Below, in pieces: positions 20,763 through 33,654 of a stretch of 64,000 nt of DNA. A program made the position numbers and the translations under genes. This DNA comes from Schistosoma mansoni. Taxonomy: Eukaryota > Platyhelminthes > Trematoda > Strigeidida > Schistosomatidae. The stretch is from NCBI RefSeq assembly GCF_000237925.1, contig NC_031496.1, positions 31,476,539-31,540,538 of the forward strand, in the 5' to 3' direction. A model generated the notes under the pieces. It was not told where the DNA came from. It saw only the letters and a program-made list of their open reading frames with translations, and did not search any database. Positions within the stretch are counted from its first letter, which is position 1, and each line of letters begins with the position of its first letter.

Positions 20763-21329
20763 ATCATTTAATATCACCTCTGAACGATTTCCTAAACCAT
20801 TTGAACTACGGAGAGTAAATCATCTAAAGTTAACCTTTGACTAATAAAGAAGAATTAATAACTTCTCAAATACAAATTGTCTTTTTTTGTGTGGGTGAAC
20901 ACCATTAAGCTTTTACTATCCGAGTTTCAGTATCACCTACTTTAAACATTAAGGTAATTTTGATGACCTCCCACATGTAATTCATTTCCTTGATATACCC
21001 ATCTATATATCAGTATCTAATATTCTATCTAGGTACATCTCTTTCACTATAAAATTAGACTACTTATCAAAAATATACGTTTAACTTTGCTTTTATATTT
21101 CCGTTATGACACCTTAATCGATTTGTAAAACTAATTTAATCATTGAACTGACCACAATGAGAATTCTCCTCGAATGACACATCTCTAAACCGCAATCTGA
21201 CAGATTACAGATGATTTCATCAGTGGTTACCTGACCAATTATATAGATTAGATATAAGAAAAAAAGTATTATATATATAATATTCAACCAGAATAGTATG
21301 ACTATAAGTTACAAACCGGATTTAAAAAA
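20763..21329. other. Intergenic, nothing recognised
   Basis: No repeat or ORF of note. Confidence 0.4.
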
Positions 21330-21455
21330 TGGATGGTTGCTAGCGGTAGAATCCAGGACGCGTGTTTCATCCTATTCGGGACTCGTCAGATGGATCTACT
21401 TACATCCCAGGGTTTATGTTCACCTCGGAACTCTAATCCAGACTGATTAATTTCA
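21330..21455 (-). mobile_element. Hammerhead SINE family A, 5'-truncated
   Basis: Tail, hammerhead region (21351-21395) and degraded B box. The core CTGACGA/GAAA is present, with stem II GTCC/GGAT. Stems I and III have mismatches. Confidence 0.7.
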
Positions 21456-21597
21456 GTCTTAAACATTAGTGAGAAGATTAAAACAACAAATACAAATAAA
21501 TCAAATTAAAAAAAGTGACAATGAACGATAAGGATGGAAATTAGATAACTAGCCAACAATCGTTGCATAACTAACCGTCATAACAATTCTAAGTGCT

Positions 21598-21945
21598 GAA
21601 GTACTGTAGTAGACGAGAACACAAGTGGGGACAACCTAATGTATTTGAACACAAAATTACAGAATCTCTTAGTAATGTCTGAGAACTGTACACTTGCGCG
21701 TGTTACTCCTAATGGAGCATAGGCCGCCGTCCAAGAGAACCATACAGTGAATACTTAATTTGCAAAATGTCAATTAACCGTCTCATACTTCGTTGTTCTT
21801 TCGTTTTTACACACTAATCATTGTTTGTTCTCGTTCTTTTTTCTTTGATCTTCATAACCTGCCTCCAGGCTTTTCACTTTTGGTTGATGATACATACTAC
21901 TTATATCCGTCAACATCAGTAGCGTACACCACAGTAGTAGAAGTT
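21598..21945 (-). repeat. Dispersed repeat D, split by an RTE tail insertion
   Basis: Reverse complement of the 49150-49445 repeat: matching anchors on both sides of a 48-bp insert at 21687-21734. The repeat class is unknown. Confidence 0.6.
21687..21734 (-). mobile_element. Tiny RTE-like 3'-end insertion (48 bp)
   Basis: Matches the last bases of the RTE-like family at 3674 and 19594 (the GTTACTCCTAATGGAGCATA region). It interrupts repeat D, and GAGAAC occurs on both sides (21681-21686, 21735-21740), as expected for a target duplication of an extremely 5'-truncated LINE. Confidence 0.65.
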
Positions 21946-23617
21946 ATACATAAATTCAAAGCTTTTAATCACATTTTAACAAAGTATCTCAATGATATTG
22001 ACCTATGTAACATTTAGTCAGCAAAGAAATCTAAGTAAAAAGTGGACTGTATATGATACTCCTTAGTATTGCTTATTAGCTATTGAACTTATGTTTTATT
22101 AATAGTAATGGACGCTTAGAAACTATTCGGATACCTTTAGTAAAAGATTACTGTTGGAATAAGACAATTAACTGATGAATATTGGTTTAAGCCGGTAGAA
22201 CTGTTACACATATTGTTCTTTATACCGACCTTTAAATACTAACCAAACGGACATCGGAAGATAGAATCCATACCCAATCGTCTTATTCTATACTTTTAAG
22301 CAATTAAAACTGTCATTCATATGTAAAATATCTAAGTTAGTAGAATTTATTGGGTAGGAAATGAATAATCAAGGTCCTAAAATAACAAAAGTTTATTGAT
22401 TTCTCCCCACAGTATATCAGTCAGTTCTTCTATCCAAAGGAGTTTAGAATAACAAATGCAGTTTTAACACTGTAAGGTCTGATGTGATAAGAGAGCTGTA
22501 TATCTCAAAATGATATTGTATTTGTTCATGATTGTAGATTTGATAAGGAGTTATACTTAGGGACTATATTTTAGAAAACAAATGTTAGACAGTTTAGAAA
22601 TGGGGTGTAAATACCCAATATACATTGCAAACATGAATTACTTACAAAATGAAAATGACTTCCGTTGATGAAATCCTTCATCTTTTAGTTCAGTGAAGTT
22701 AACATGGCTTTTATGATGTTGTACAAAAGTGTTAAAGTGCGTAAAATGAAGTTTATTGAACCCTTAGCCATACGAAGATTCAAACCCCCTTTGTGTATAC
22801 AAAAACGGTTTGTTCTCGCCATAAACCTACCCTGCTGTTTATCCAGCGTGATGAGTCTCCATAATGTTTTTCTCATTATTTTCTTCGTAATCTTTGTATC
22901 ATCTTACTCCCCGCTTTTTTAGTTGACTTGTTATTTATAAATGTTCTTAACAAGTTTATGTGTGATCAGATTGTTCGGAATGTATTGCGCTAATGCATTA
23001 GGTAATTCTGATAATCTTCGTCTTCTCATTACACTATCCAAAGTTAACTGAACCTATCAATATCAGAAAACGTCGTTTGAAAGAATTGGGGAAAACTATA
23101 CTACCTTTTAAGACTCCCCATTAGATTATAGTTTTCAAAGTGATGAGTTTCAAATCAGCTAACTCGAAACTATTTAACTAGAGATTTTTTGTATTACGAG
23201 TTTTGGTTTTCATTTTCCTACTACTTAATGTTTTATAAGTAGTTTACTTGTGTTAACAAATTAATTGGTAGCAATATTAGCAATCAAACGTTGGTAAAGT
23301 AGGTATCCGTAACTTATTCATGTTAAGTACGAATTTGTTGACCAGGTGTAGGTGCATAGTAGAAATTAATGCTTTTTCAATACTTACTGACGATTACTGT
23401 TATGGAAAACAATTTATATCAAATAGTTCTATGTGAACCTAATTTAAATTGTAATTAATTTGATGCCTAAAGTATTTAGTTATCTTCAGATTACAGCTGA
23501 TTTTATGCATTAAACTGGTACATTAAAGTGGTATAATAATCAGGCGGTAATCTTCACAGGGCGCTATGGAATGATTGACTTATCGTGCTAATCTTTATTC
23601 CACCTTGTAATCATTGA
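21946..23617. other. Intergenic, nothing recognised
   Basis: About 1.7 kb without a supported gene, repeat match or RNA. Confidence 0.4.
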
Positions 23618-23720
23618 ATGGAGTCCCACAATAGCACGAAACGGCCGTCCAGTGCTTCCAGGTTTTCAATGGTGGTCTAGCTTCAACTGACTAATGATCT
23701 CAACTATTGAAATTTTTTTC
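23618..23720 (+). mobile_element. Hammerhead SINE family B, 3' half
   Basis: Begins inside the hammerhead (GGAGTCCCACAATAGCACG) and continues through stem III ACGGCCGT to the tail. 5'-truncated. Confidence 0.7.
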
Positions 23721-24240
23721 TTTAGGGTTGTTTTTGAAATTAATAAATCCAAAAAGTCACTGCATTCGCCATATAATACAAACGCAGTATAAATCTAAAC
23801 ATCCCTAAACTTAAAATTAGAATATCCAAGTGATCAAAACGATCGTGAATTCATTCAAGCTCACAAATCACGTAAACAATTAAGATACAAGTTTACAATG
23901 CATTTCAACCAATATATCTCACTAGGTGCCACTAACTACGGCACTTTCGACGTAGATTTTAAAGACCGACCCATAATTAATTGAATGTAACCTATCAACG
24001 GAACAGGATAAAGCTAAATAAATATATCACTAAACAATTGCTTGATATATTCTATATGTTCTCTTCTTTTCCTAACAAGCTGACCATAATTTAAAATAAG
24101 CTACTTTAGCGACCATAGATTATGGTGATATTTTATTCCTTTTGAGAGGCAAGAACGGCTATGTTTACGGAATACAATGAATTCTTCGTCTAGCGTCACA
24201 CCTTCTCCATAGCTAGACGTAATCGAACAAACATAATTGA
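23721..24240. other. Intergenic, nothing recognised
   Basis: No supported feature. Confidence 0.4.
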
Positions 24241-24382
24241 TTTTAATAGTTGAGATCATGAGTCAATTGAAGCTAGACCACCATGGAAAACCTGGTAGCA
24301 CTGGACGGCCGTTTCGTCCTATTAAGGGACTCATGATCTCAACTATTAAAATTACTATAATATCCACAAAAACCCCTTCTGA
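24241..24382 (+). mobile_element. Hammerhead SINE family B fold-back fragment
   Basis: 24241-24327 is the tail-to-hammerhead part on the minus strand. 24328-24382 is the tail on the plus strand ending CCCCTTCTGAT. The two tails share about 20 bp in opposite orientation. Looks like another 5'-inverted insertion; no clear target duplication. Confidence 0.6.
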
Positions 24383-26462
24383 TATCAAATATAATTAACT
24401 TAAAATTTTCGGTAACTGATATAAGTTGAAAATTTGTACAGTTAAACTTTGATTTAGTGGTTTGAAGGCTAAATGCTTACCGCGACCCACGAAGACCCTA
24501 CAATAAACCAATGATGAGGTCGTGGGAGCGCACCAATGAAGGATCCTATACTAGCACGAAACAGACAAGGAATGCTCATTAGTTTATACTAATGTTTTCA
24601 ATGGAGGTTAGTCTGTCACAAATACCAACTGACTGTGAAATCTCAAAAATGTATAATCCACTAGATAACAGAAAAAATTGTTTGGGATTCAAAATTATTA
24701 TACAGTTTAAATTAAATTTCAAAAGGCAGGTGAGGTGATAAAATGTAAAAGAATTGATTTTATTAGGCAATTCAGCACTAATTTGTATAAAAATAAAAGC
24801 AATTTCCCCACAGACTAGTAAGACGTTTTCCAATAATTAGGAGGAAAAGCTAACCTTTGAAGTTGCTATACAATCTATGTTCACCAACAATTTATAATAA
24901 TGACCATTTTAAATTAAGGGGGAAATTCCTGGGAAAACGAACAACAGTATTTCACTTTAATCTGAGAACTTTCAGAAACGTGTACCCTCAATCACTGAAA
25001 GAATCACATCTAAGAGCCACTAACATGTTTGAAACCATGATTATTTAATTACTAGTTCTGACTATCATGCCGAGTCAAATTGGCTACCTTTAAAATTACA
25101 CGTAAGTACGTCTGCAATACTTATCAGATCATCAATTTCTATTCTTCTTGCTTCCAAATTCTCTAGATGAATAGGTAGATTTCAACAGTTAGAACTACGA
25201 AAAACCTTTTGCCAACAACTTACTCATGAGATAAATCCAGAATTATTTATGTTACAAAGCTACAAATTTTATGTTTCGTAGCGACACAACTATTGACCCA
25301 GTGAATCAGAAGCCGGTAAAAAGTATTTCAAAAGCCATGCCAGGACATGCATATTATTAATCTATAAGTATGAATGATTATCGCTGAACGACAATGAATG
25401 ATGGTCGAGCTAAATCGTTAACTAATTAAATTTGAAAACCTTAAACCATAGGACTTCACAAAGTTAAGATGATAATCTTAGAAGCTGTAAGATGGTCATT
25501 TTACTACATCTCTTAAATGGATAAAATTTGTTGGGATGTAATATGATCTGAAAATAATTACAGAACACTGAAGTAGCTGTATAGATTACCCTCATAAGAG
25601 TAGAATCTGCACATCATATAGAGCAAAAACTAACGTCACGAATACAAGTAAAATCATTTATTCTGAATTCAACCACAAAAAGCGATCAAGAATAGGCTCG
25701 ACACCCATCCTAAAAGTTTAAAGTTATCCATCAAAAAAGATGATATAGGAACAAAAATGTCCTGGACTGAATTCCAATGATAATGAACAGTGTTTATACA
25801 CTTGCGTATTTTGAGTTCTTAAAACCTCATTTATAGGTTAGCATTACATCGGGATTTCAACCCTACCCTACTGCATCACCGATAATATTAACCTAAAATG
25901 ACTTATTTGGCCATTCTGACCCTGTAAATACATTGAAGTTTTGGGTCATTTCTCCTTCCAAAAACAAATAAACGCAAATACCACATATAAACAGAATAAT
26001 TCCAGCATCCAATAAACCTGATAGATATGGTCCTAAGAAAGTGTAAAAGTGTGTCAGGGAAAATCTCTTCAAAACATAAATATGTAAACTGTAATTTTAA
26101 GTTTTATTGACAGACAAAAATATTAACCTAGTCTGCAACTGGATTTTCAAACATGCACTTTATAATTAAACAAGAACTTATACTCGAAAAGCTAATTTAT
26201 GTGTGAAAGTCTAATCAACCAAGGTCATCTTTAAAGGCGCTGATCTCAAAAGGCGTTTTTCAATAAGCATAGAATCCACCTTTAATTATTAAAACCAAAG
26301 CTGAAAATTATTAAAATGACTATAATTTGACCTGAAAGTATTATTCAAAGTTTGAAATATCGACCGGTAACAAAATCCATATGAGGAGCTTCAGTAGTAA
26401 ATAATACAATATTTACAAATAATTGACATATTGCAAGTTTATATGACTAAAGAATTCTCTTT
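24383..26462. other. Intergenic; possible decayed hammerhead SINE at 24500-24590
   Basis: Near 24540 a GGATCC...TAGCACGAAAC stretch resembles a decayed hammerhead SINE. The rest is AT-rich and unassigned. It lies downstream of SSNA1. Confidence 0.4.
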
Positions 26463-26882
26463 CTAAAACGGAACATTTTTCGCCGTTGCTTTTTGGACAA
26501 TATTTTGACCTTCCCTCTTTAGGACAGTTAAAAGAGTCTGAGAACTCTCCAGAATCTGTTAAATAAAGCTAAAGTGATAAACAGATATTACAAACCTTCA
26601 TATAAGCTGCCTCAGACTCTGCGATCGTTCTGTCATACTCATTCCGTGTGGACAGTTTTTTATCCAACGATTCATTTACTCTGCTAAGCTTATCATTGAG
26701 AACACTTATTTCTCTTTGAAGTTTAGCGCGTTCAGTTTCATCTTGTTGGATCTGTCGCTGTAAATCTTCTCGTCTTTTACAAAGCTCTTCAAAGCCTAAA
26801 ATTTCGATCAGTAAGCAAGTAATGCCATACATTTTACAAGTTCATTATTATAGTTTTGAAGTGCAGCTCCTTGGTGAGACAT
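26463..26882 (-). CDS. SSNA1: SSNA1 (NA14) centriolar/ciliary coiled-coil protein
   Basis: Three exons on the minus strand: 26882-26831, 26795-26596 and 26555-26463, joined across introns of 35 nt (26796-26830) and 40 nt (26556-26595), all GT-AG. The product is about 114 residues, close to the human 119. It starts [17 protein letters not shown], continues as an EELCKRRE...ARVNESL-like coiled coil with the family signature [17 protein letters not shown], and ends with [16 protein letters not shown]1 is a small fibril-forming coiled-coil protein of centrosomes, basal bodies and midbodies, linked to microtubule branching and ciliary/flagellar function. The reading frame is intact. Start choice: the first ATG, giving the conserved N-terminus. 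Confidence 0.93.
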
Positions 26883-27474
26883 GAGATCGAAAAGTCCTGG
26901 AGTTAGTACGTTAAAATCTAAGATCAAAGCACGTTTCTACTTGAAGATTGCTCTTAGGACTGGACACAGTAGTCTGAAATAAAAGGAATGGAGAAAAACG
27001 TAGACCAGTTTGGTAGGGATAATGAATGGGTAATAGGTAATAATACACAAATGTAAATTGGGGGTAGTCCAGCACATTAAGGAATATTAGAAATCTCATT
27101 GGATATCGTAAATACTTAACACATTTATAGAAAAGAACGATCGAAAAAATAAGTAATGTACAAGAATAGATTCAGGGCAATCTATTGAACTGAAAGTTTA
27201 GAATTTCGAACTTGTAGAGGGAGAGCAGTAGAGCAAATCGTGCGCTTTCATTGTCATGACACTAACCAAACATTCAAGATATTCAAATGATCCGACTGGT
27301 TCTGAATCGGATTCAGACTCGAGAAGAGCAAGTGTTCAACTACGAACGTTTTTTGTTCAAGCCTTTTAAATCTGGCATTTTCGCGAACCAGTAGATCGAA
27401 AGTTCCAAAAAGGCTTCAGGCAGTATGTTGAAAGATTAGGGCAAACGTCTAAATACATAATAATTTCTGTGCTT
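26883..27474. other. 5' flank of SSNA1, nothing else recognised
   Basis: Should contain the SSNA1 promoter and perhaps the 3' end of the possible gene at 27475-29240. No distinct elements were recognised. Confidence 0.4.
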
Positions 27475-29240
27475 TCAGAGATTATGAAGATCATGGAAAT
27501 GATTACAAATGATTCTTTTTGACTCTACTGACTCGAATGCTCCATTCGATATAACTGAATAACGATTTCTCACAGGTAGATCATATAGTTCAAACCAATG
27601 ACCATCTGGAACATTTGAACATTTAGTGGAACATAATTGTACCATGCATATATCCAGAAAATATTTCCATTGGGCAGTTGGCAAAGTTGGACATTGAATC
27701 ACGAGCACAAACCTGGGATCACTTATTACTTGTGTGTGTTTGATTTAGTGGTTACAAGGCTGTTTGATGGGAAGATCCGAGAATATTAGGTCGGTAGCTT
27801 CCATCCCTAAAATGGTGAAAATACAATCTGTGTTGAGATTTTATCCCTTAGAACTGCAGAAGGTATAACGAACAAGCTGGATTCTTCTCTCAAGAACCTG
27901 ATATCAATAACCAGTTTGGGATTTTCATCCCAGAAGAAGAGATTTGGAATGTTGAAGTTACTCAGAAGTAAAGTGTAAGAAAAATCCTTTTCGAGAGCCT
28001 CTCTTGTAGCTTTTGGAAGTGAACTACTAACAAAGACTGATGATCCGGTTGGTATATGAAGTGAACGTAACGCATGAGAACCACGAGTATCCTTTACATC
28101 GCACCATATAGCATATTGGTAACTTATACTAGGAGATGGAATTTCATGAGGTGTGAGAGGAGTAGATAAGTAAGGCTCAGTCACAACAACCAGTATCTTA
28201 TCTATTATCAAGAAGCAGTCGAAAATTGTCAAAGGAAAGTTCCCTTCCCGAAATATCTTCGGCAAGGGGATTTTCACTACTTACCATTTTACACTAATCC
28301 TTACTGTGAATAAGGGATTTTTCAAGTTTCATCCCTTTGCATTACTGTATAAGTAGCGAGTGAGGTGAAGACAATCACTGGATATTGCAGCCAACCAGTG
28401 AGTCATGTTGATGTGAATGTCTTCAAGCAATATGCCAGCAAGGTTTATATACACAGTCTCAATTGCTACGCTCATATTCAAACCATCTAAACTTAATTCA
28501 TTTCGAGGCGTGAAACTATACGAAGATTTGATAGTGACCATTAACGTGTCAGGTGATTTGAGAGTTGCCTGAATGTGATGAGGTAAGGAGTTGAATAACA
28601 CAATTGACGAGTTCACTGTTTGGAGTAAGTTTCACTGAAACATACCGTTACTGTTCTAGGAAGAATAACATCCATCGATTCATGTGTGGTCCAGAGATTT
28701 TGTCAGTGAACTTCTAACGATAATTGGGTTTAAATATTCTCCGTAATGCAGAATACTGTTAAATTCCCACTAAGTGTTGTTGGGACGGAATGAACAATTA
28801 AACTAGACACGGTGCACCCATTTGCTACGGCACAATAACTGGCAGTCAACAACGAATAAGTATTTTACATCCTGACATACCAACAATACCATGAACAATT
28901 GACTTGACCAAAGTCTATTGAACAACTAACAGATGTACAGTTATTCTGCTTCGTTGTGTAATACTCCGTACAGCTCCCTGCAAAATATTGCCCAGCCATG
29001 CTGTAGTTATGACGGCTGAAGTAGTTTAATTTGATAGGGGCAAAAGAAGTCCAATAGTGTGTATAGATCTGTTGTTTTTCAACTACACAGTCGTCGAAGC
29101 AGAACATGCTAGAACTAAGAAGATCCACGTCCGACAGTTAAAATTATAGAGAGGGTCAGAAATGGTGAACACGGGAACTTTGATCGTCATGATATGGTTC
29201 TGCAATGCCATCGAATCAGGATGTTCGATTTCTTGGTTTA
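27475..29240 (-). CDS. Possible unrecognised multi-exon gene or pseudogene
   Basis: Four stretches on the minus strand look protein-coding in codon texture: about 29128-28865 (Cys-rich: TSVSCSIDFGQVNCSWYC), 28616-28329, 28277-27807 and 27708-27475 (LVIQCPTLPTAQWKYFLD). They are separated by short stretches with plausible donors (for example GTATGT at about 28880) and acceptors. The Cys, Asn-X-Thr/Ser and hydrophobic content would fit an extracellular or membrane protein. I could not assemble a single continuous frame and do not recognise the family. It could be an old pseudogene or an artefact. Confidence 0.25.
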
Positions 29241-29553
29241 CTAAACTATTTAGCTTTTGAACTTTGATGGAGTTTTACTCCTCGTGAATTGTTTCCTTTT
29301 CGTTCCGTAATCGTCTCAGTTTTGAAGGTGCGAATCGAACAAAAATTACGAAAATAGTTTCAGTGGGATGGAAACACCAAAGCAGAATTCAAAACAAAAA
29401 ATGACAACATCAGCAGTGTCTTCCAATGAGGCGATTGTAAAGTACTTCCAACTTGTTGTACGAAATGCATTTTTCAGATGTTGAATATTTACATCTGATT
29501 AATTCCTTTATTTAACTTTCTTTTTCGGACGCAAGAATGTTCATCTTACAAGC

Positions 29554-29763
29554 TTGTCATTTAGTCTAGATAGAACACTACTAACGCAAAAGTTTAAGAA
29601 GATCGAAGAGAAGAGAATAAGAACAGAAAATGATCAATGTGGAAACGAAGGAACAATGAAGTCTGAGACGACTGACTGGCATTCTGCGAATGAAGTATTT
29701 ACTGTATGGTTCTCATATTTTACTAAGAGATTCTGTTCATTTAAAAGTTCATTCTTTAACTAA
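29554..29763 (+). repeat. Dispersed repeat D copy
   Basis: Shares with 49201-49390 the stretches AGATCGAAGAGAAGAGAATA-like and TTTACTGTATGGTTCTCA-like, in the same order. Confidence 0.55.
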
Positions 29764-29868
29764 TCACACACAATCTAATTATACTCAATATAGATTACTT
29801 ATTATATTGATCTGCATATTTAATTAAGTTTACGGTTTATTCAAGGTAAGTTGATAAGGTAGCACACT

Positions 29869-29905
29869 TTGGTATTTTGTTAAATTCAATTTAACAAAAT
29901 ACCAA
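29869..29905. repeat. Near-perfect palindrome, 18-bp arms, 1-nt centre
   Basis: Left arm 29869-29886 (TTGGTATTTTGTTAAATT) is the exact reverse complement of 29888-29905. Confidence 0.9.
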
Positions 29906-31433
29906 CGTTCTACCACTTTGTTTTAAAACTACTAATTATTATTTATAAAATCTTTCAGATAAATAATTAATGGTGTATGATATTTAGTGTTATTTAAGGA
30001 AAGTCCAGTATTCAAAACATACTATTGAGCTCTCTTATGTGTCAGCTATATTTAACTGTTTTCTCTAATATATAAACATATATCAAGAATATTCTGTTGA
30101 GTTAATTTTGAACTTGTTTGGACGAAAATAGAATCGTCCAGTGCCTAGTTGTGGTTCGTGAAATCGTTGTAACCAATGGCTGAATGCATTGGGTGAAATG
30201 GCTTAGAATCTGCTGCAATTGTATAGACGGATCCTATCTTTGTCTAAATATGCGTATATCCCTTCTTCTAGAGTTATGTTACTTATGCCTGATTTTTTCT
30301 ACTACTAATCTCGGATTGACAAAGACAATTTTATTTCGCTTTGGTGTTGTAATGTGGTATTTTGAATCGATGCATATATGAGCAAGGTTTTACATTGCTC
30401 ATGACTGACTACTGTAAACTGTTCCAGGAAATGTCTTCCTGGAGTGAACATATTATTCGGTGTAACATGAAATTGTCGAATTTTAAGAACATCGTATCGT
30501 ATTTACGTGTAGAGCTATTTTTCCGTAACCTAGATATTCGAATTTCAAGAATTATTCCGCAGGCCACACACCGATTTTCTTCGGGTATTAGCAGCTCCAC
30601 AGTATTTACAGGATTTGTACATATGAAAGCGTACCAGACAATTTTTACATGGTCACTGATTTTTCTAATACAAAACAATGAATTATACGTGAGAAGGACA
30701 CGACCAACATATTTTTCAACTTTGAAAAAATTCGATGAAGCCTAAAATATCTCTACCATCTCATGAACATCAGCATCAGACCTGTAGGTGTGCAGATCAA
30801 TAATTTGAGATTTTACTAGTTTGATTCACATCTAAACTACACATCAATCAGAACTCTTCTATTGGTATCCCGCTCCAGTCAACATTAAATGTCGAGAAAA
30901 CCAGTGCGTAAGAAGGTGTAATCTTATTAACTAACTGATACTCCTTCAGTGGTTTCCTCTTCCGAGACGAGTTAAACAGCCTAATCACAAAGCTCAATTA
31001 TGAGATATGATATCGAAAATGGTTTAAATTGATGAATGAGGATTTTACTGACTATTAATGCTTTTCGTATCTATCCTGAAATATGACACGAAAATTAAAT
31101 TCAAAATCGAAGGATGACATAAAAATGACTTGATGAAGGCGACAAAAGTACTTGGGTTCACAACAAAATGTCATCTGCAAAATAACATAAGGTTATGTAA
31201 TTCACTCAAAAGAAAAGCTTCTATGCATTTTAAGATATATTTCTTGGTAATTTTCATCAAGGCACAAATAGGAGCAAGCAATAAGTAGAGTAGAAATGGA
31301 ATGTAAAAAAGAAATACAACAGATAAGCAAAAATGAATGTATACGTGTATATATATATTGGAAAGTTAGAAAGTGTGATGAGTATAAAATTCAATTTGTT
31401 GTCAGTTATAAAGAGGATCAGTTGATAATAAAA

Positions 31434-31618
31434 TTAGGTTTGATTCGTTTGACCTTCTTCTTCTTCTTGACCATGCATAATCATTCGTGTAAATTCTTTA
31501 TAATCGAAATTCCCATCTTGAATCGGTGCACCATGGAATAATTCATCAACTTTCTCATTAGACCATCTATCCCCCATTGTAGTCATTAATTCACGTAAAC
31601 GCTTTTCATTTATTACAC
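31434..31618 (-). CDS. Myosin regulatory light chain, last exon
   Basis: One exon of 185 nt on the minus strand, acceptor TTTATAG just upstream (31619-31620), stop TAA at 31436-31434. It encodes [20 protein letters not shown], then [17 protein letters not shown] and [10 protein letters not shown] plus an acidic tail. This is the C-terminal EF-hand region of the myosin II regulatory light chain family (vertebrate MYL9/MYL12, fly sqh), which binds the myosin heavy-chain neck and controls contractility. The phosphorylated N-terminus and first EF-hands are encoded by upstream exons, which I could not find. They should lie to the right (higher coordinates), possibly beyond or inside the gap at 32793-32992. 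Confidence 0.88.
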
Positions 31619-32792
31619 CTATAAATGAATAGAAGAAATACATGACTAGCATTTAATTTAAGTGGTAATAATAGTCAAAAACAGCATTACTATGATTTTC
31701 GACAAGCATGAAAACCTGAGTTTGACCAATTTGTTATTGGTTGATTTGTGGCATCAAATATAGTTTAATATGATATAATAATCAACTAATTTACCGGTAC
31801 TTGAGTATGAACCACACCACGTGTGAGAGCTAGTCATACTAGGTAGTTTTCCAAACGGAAGTGAGAAGATCAAGGTCCGGACAAACAACATTGTAGGTGA
31901 AAGTTGAACGCCTTAATCACGAACCCACCGTTCCAACAAAACTGCATCGTTATCTCCGAAAATGTTACACTTGTTGCTTGTTGAACTTTTCCTATCAGCT
32001 ACACGTAGACCTAAGATTGTAACACATATCTATAAGCTCAAAAGAACTAGATGACAATGTAGACAAAGAGGATGACGCAAATAAACTTCGCAACGTGTAT
32101 TAATATTAGAGCTGTAACTACAAAATCCGAAGGATTAATCTATATGATCTGTAAATGTAATGAGAATTTCCGTTTATTCTGTAGTTAGAGCACACACTCA
32201 TTTGTCTGATTTCCATTGTCCCGTATGAGAATAAGTCATTCAATGGTATTACAACAGTTTATTCTCGAAATACCTTATATTTAAATAATAAATGGTAGTA
32301 TTATATTTCGTTTACTAGCAATTTTCAAACCTTTTTAACGCGACAAATATGAAAACTTTTACGCAAAAAACTATACGGTTATTTGACGACAGAATATCGA
32401 TTACGAAATGTACATAATGAGGGGAAATAACAACAAGGTTTGCTTAAAGGTCCTTTGAAATGACTGAGAATTTATTTTTTATTTCATTGAAATCACTGAA
32501 TAATTCTTAATCATACCTTCATTTTGTACCAATCGTTTATAATTTTATCTTGTAGAGATATCAAATAGTTAACACGTGTAAACTAATTTATTTTCTGTTT
32601 CCTGCTATTAATTTGCTCTCATCAAGAAGGATAATGAATATCCTTTCCATAAATTATGAGGAATTCATAAAAATAAGATATCCGCCTGCGAGAAGTTTAA
32701 GTAACAAATATATAGTGCGACGGGTTAGATAGTGGAACTCATCTGCATCATCCGAGGTCAGGATAAATAACATTTAGGCAACGTGCCTGAAT
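31619..32792. other. Probable intron of the myosin light-chain gene
   Basis: No exon with EF-hand residues was recognised. AT-rich. Confidence 0.4.
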
Positions 32793-32992
32793 NNNNNNNN
32801 NNNNNNNNNNNNNNNNNNNNNNNNNNNNNNNNNNNNNNNNNNNNNNNNNNNNNNNNNNNNNNNNNNNNNNNNNNNNNNNNNNNNNNNNNNNNNNNNNNNN
32901 NNNNNNNNNNNNNNNNNNNNNNNNNNNNNNNNNNNNNNNNNNNNNNNNNNNNNNNNNNNNNNNNNNNNNNNNNNNNNNNNNNNNNNNNNNNN
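32793..32992. other. Assembly gap (200 N)
   Basis: Placeholder of exactly 200 N. Confidence 0.99.
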
Positions 32993-33654
32993 AGTCAGTC
33001 CTCCTCTGATTGATTGGGTTTAGTTTTATGATGACAGATTCAAATGAGATTCTTACAATGAGGACAATACTTCCCAGAACTCTTGACCTATCTCTCTAAC
33101 GATAGCTGCCTTAATCTCCTGAAATATCTAACGCATATCTCACCATTCTAACCTATATTACACCTTACATTTGACCATCACTTGCACATGTAACTCAAGT
33201 GTGCATGCATGTTGAAGAAATCCCTTTGAACACATGGTCTGTAAAAGTCTTACTAAATTTGAAAACATAGTTTTACTGGACAAGCCAATTCACCTATAAT
33301 GTTATGAGTCATATTTTGATCTTGTTAAATATTCGCTTATTGACCTTGACTATATTTGTTATATGAACGCATGTGTATGCACATTTCGTATCTTATTCAT
33401 CGCATGTCTGTCATTCATTTTTGTCTGACTATAAATGTTGATTAATGCTTGCTCATAGCGAGTTGGCTTCCCAGCCATCTCCACTGTGTGTCATCTTTCC
33501 TTCGCTTACTTACATTTGCTAGTGTGCTCACTGCCTTCTAGCCCATGTTATTTATCAATAAAAATGTAGTTGCTGCTTCCCTTTGTCTTCTGATATTATA
33601 CACCGTTCAGATTAATATAATAACGGTTATCGAGACGATCGATTAACGAAGCAC
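32993..33654. other. Unclassified repeat-like sequence
   Basis: Contains a TATAAATG-type and an AATAAAAA polyadenylation-type signal (about 33430-33570). It could be part of a mobile element, but no diagnostic ends or coding parts were seen. Confidence 0.3.

Larger units (their letters stand above)
29241..31433. other. Intergenic; repeat D copy and a palindrome
   Basis: Repeat D remnant at 29554-29763 (plus) and an 18-bp-armed palindrome at 29869-29905. A minus-strand ORF at 30409-30678 has no recognisable homology. Confidence 0.45.

Noticed and set aside
30409-30745. ORFs on both strands near 30.4-30.7 kb
   Set aside because: No family resemblance, no splice context, and overlapping opposite frames. 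Probably chance.
33180-33600. Possible long terminal repeat with AATAAA signal
   Set aside because: No terminal dinucleotides, primer-binding site, duplicate copy or coding parts could be shown.
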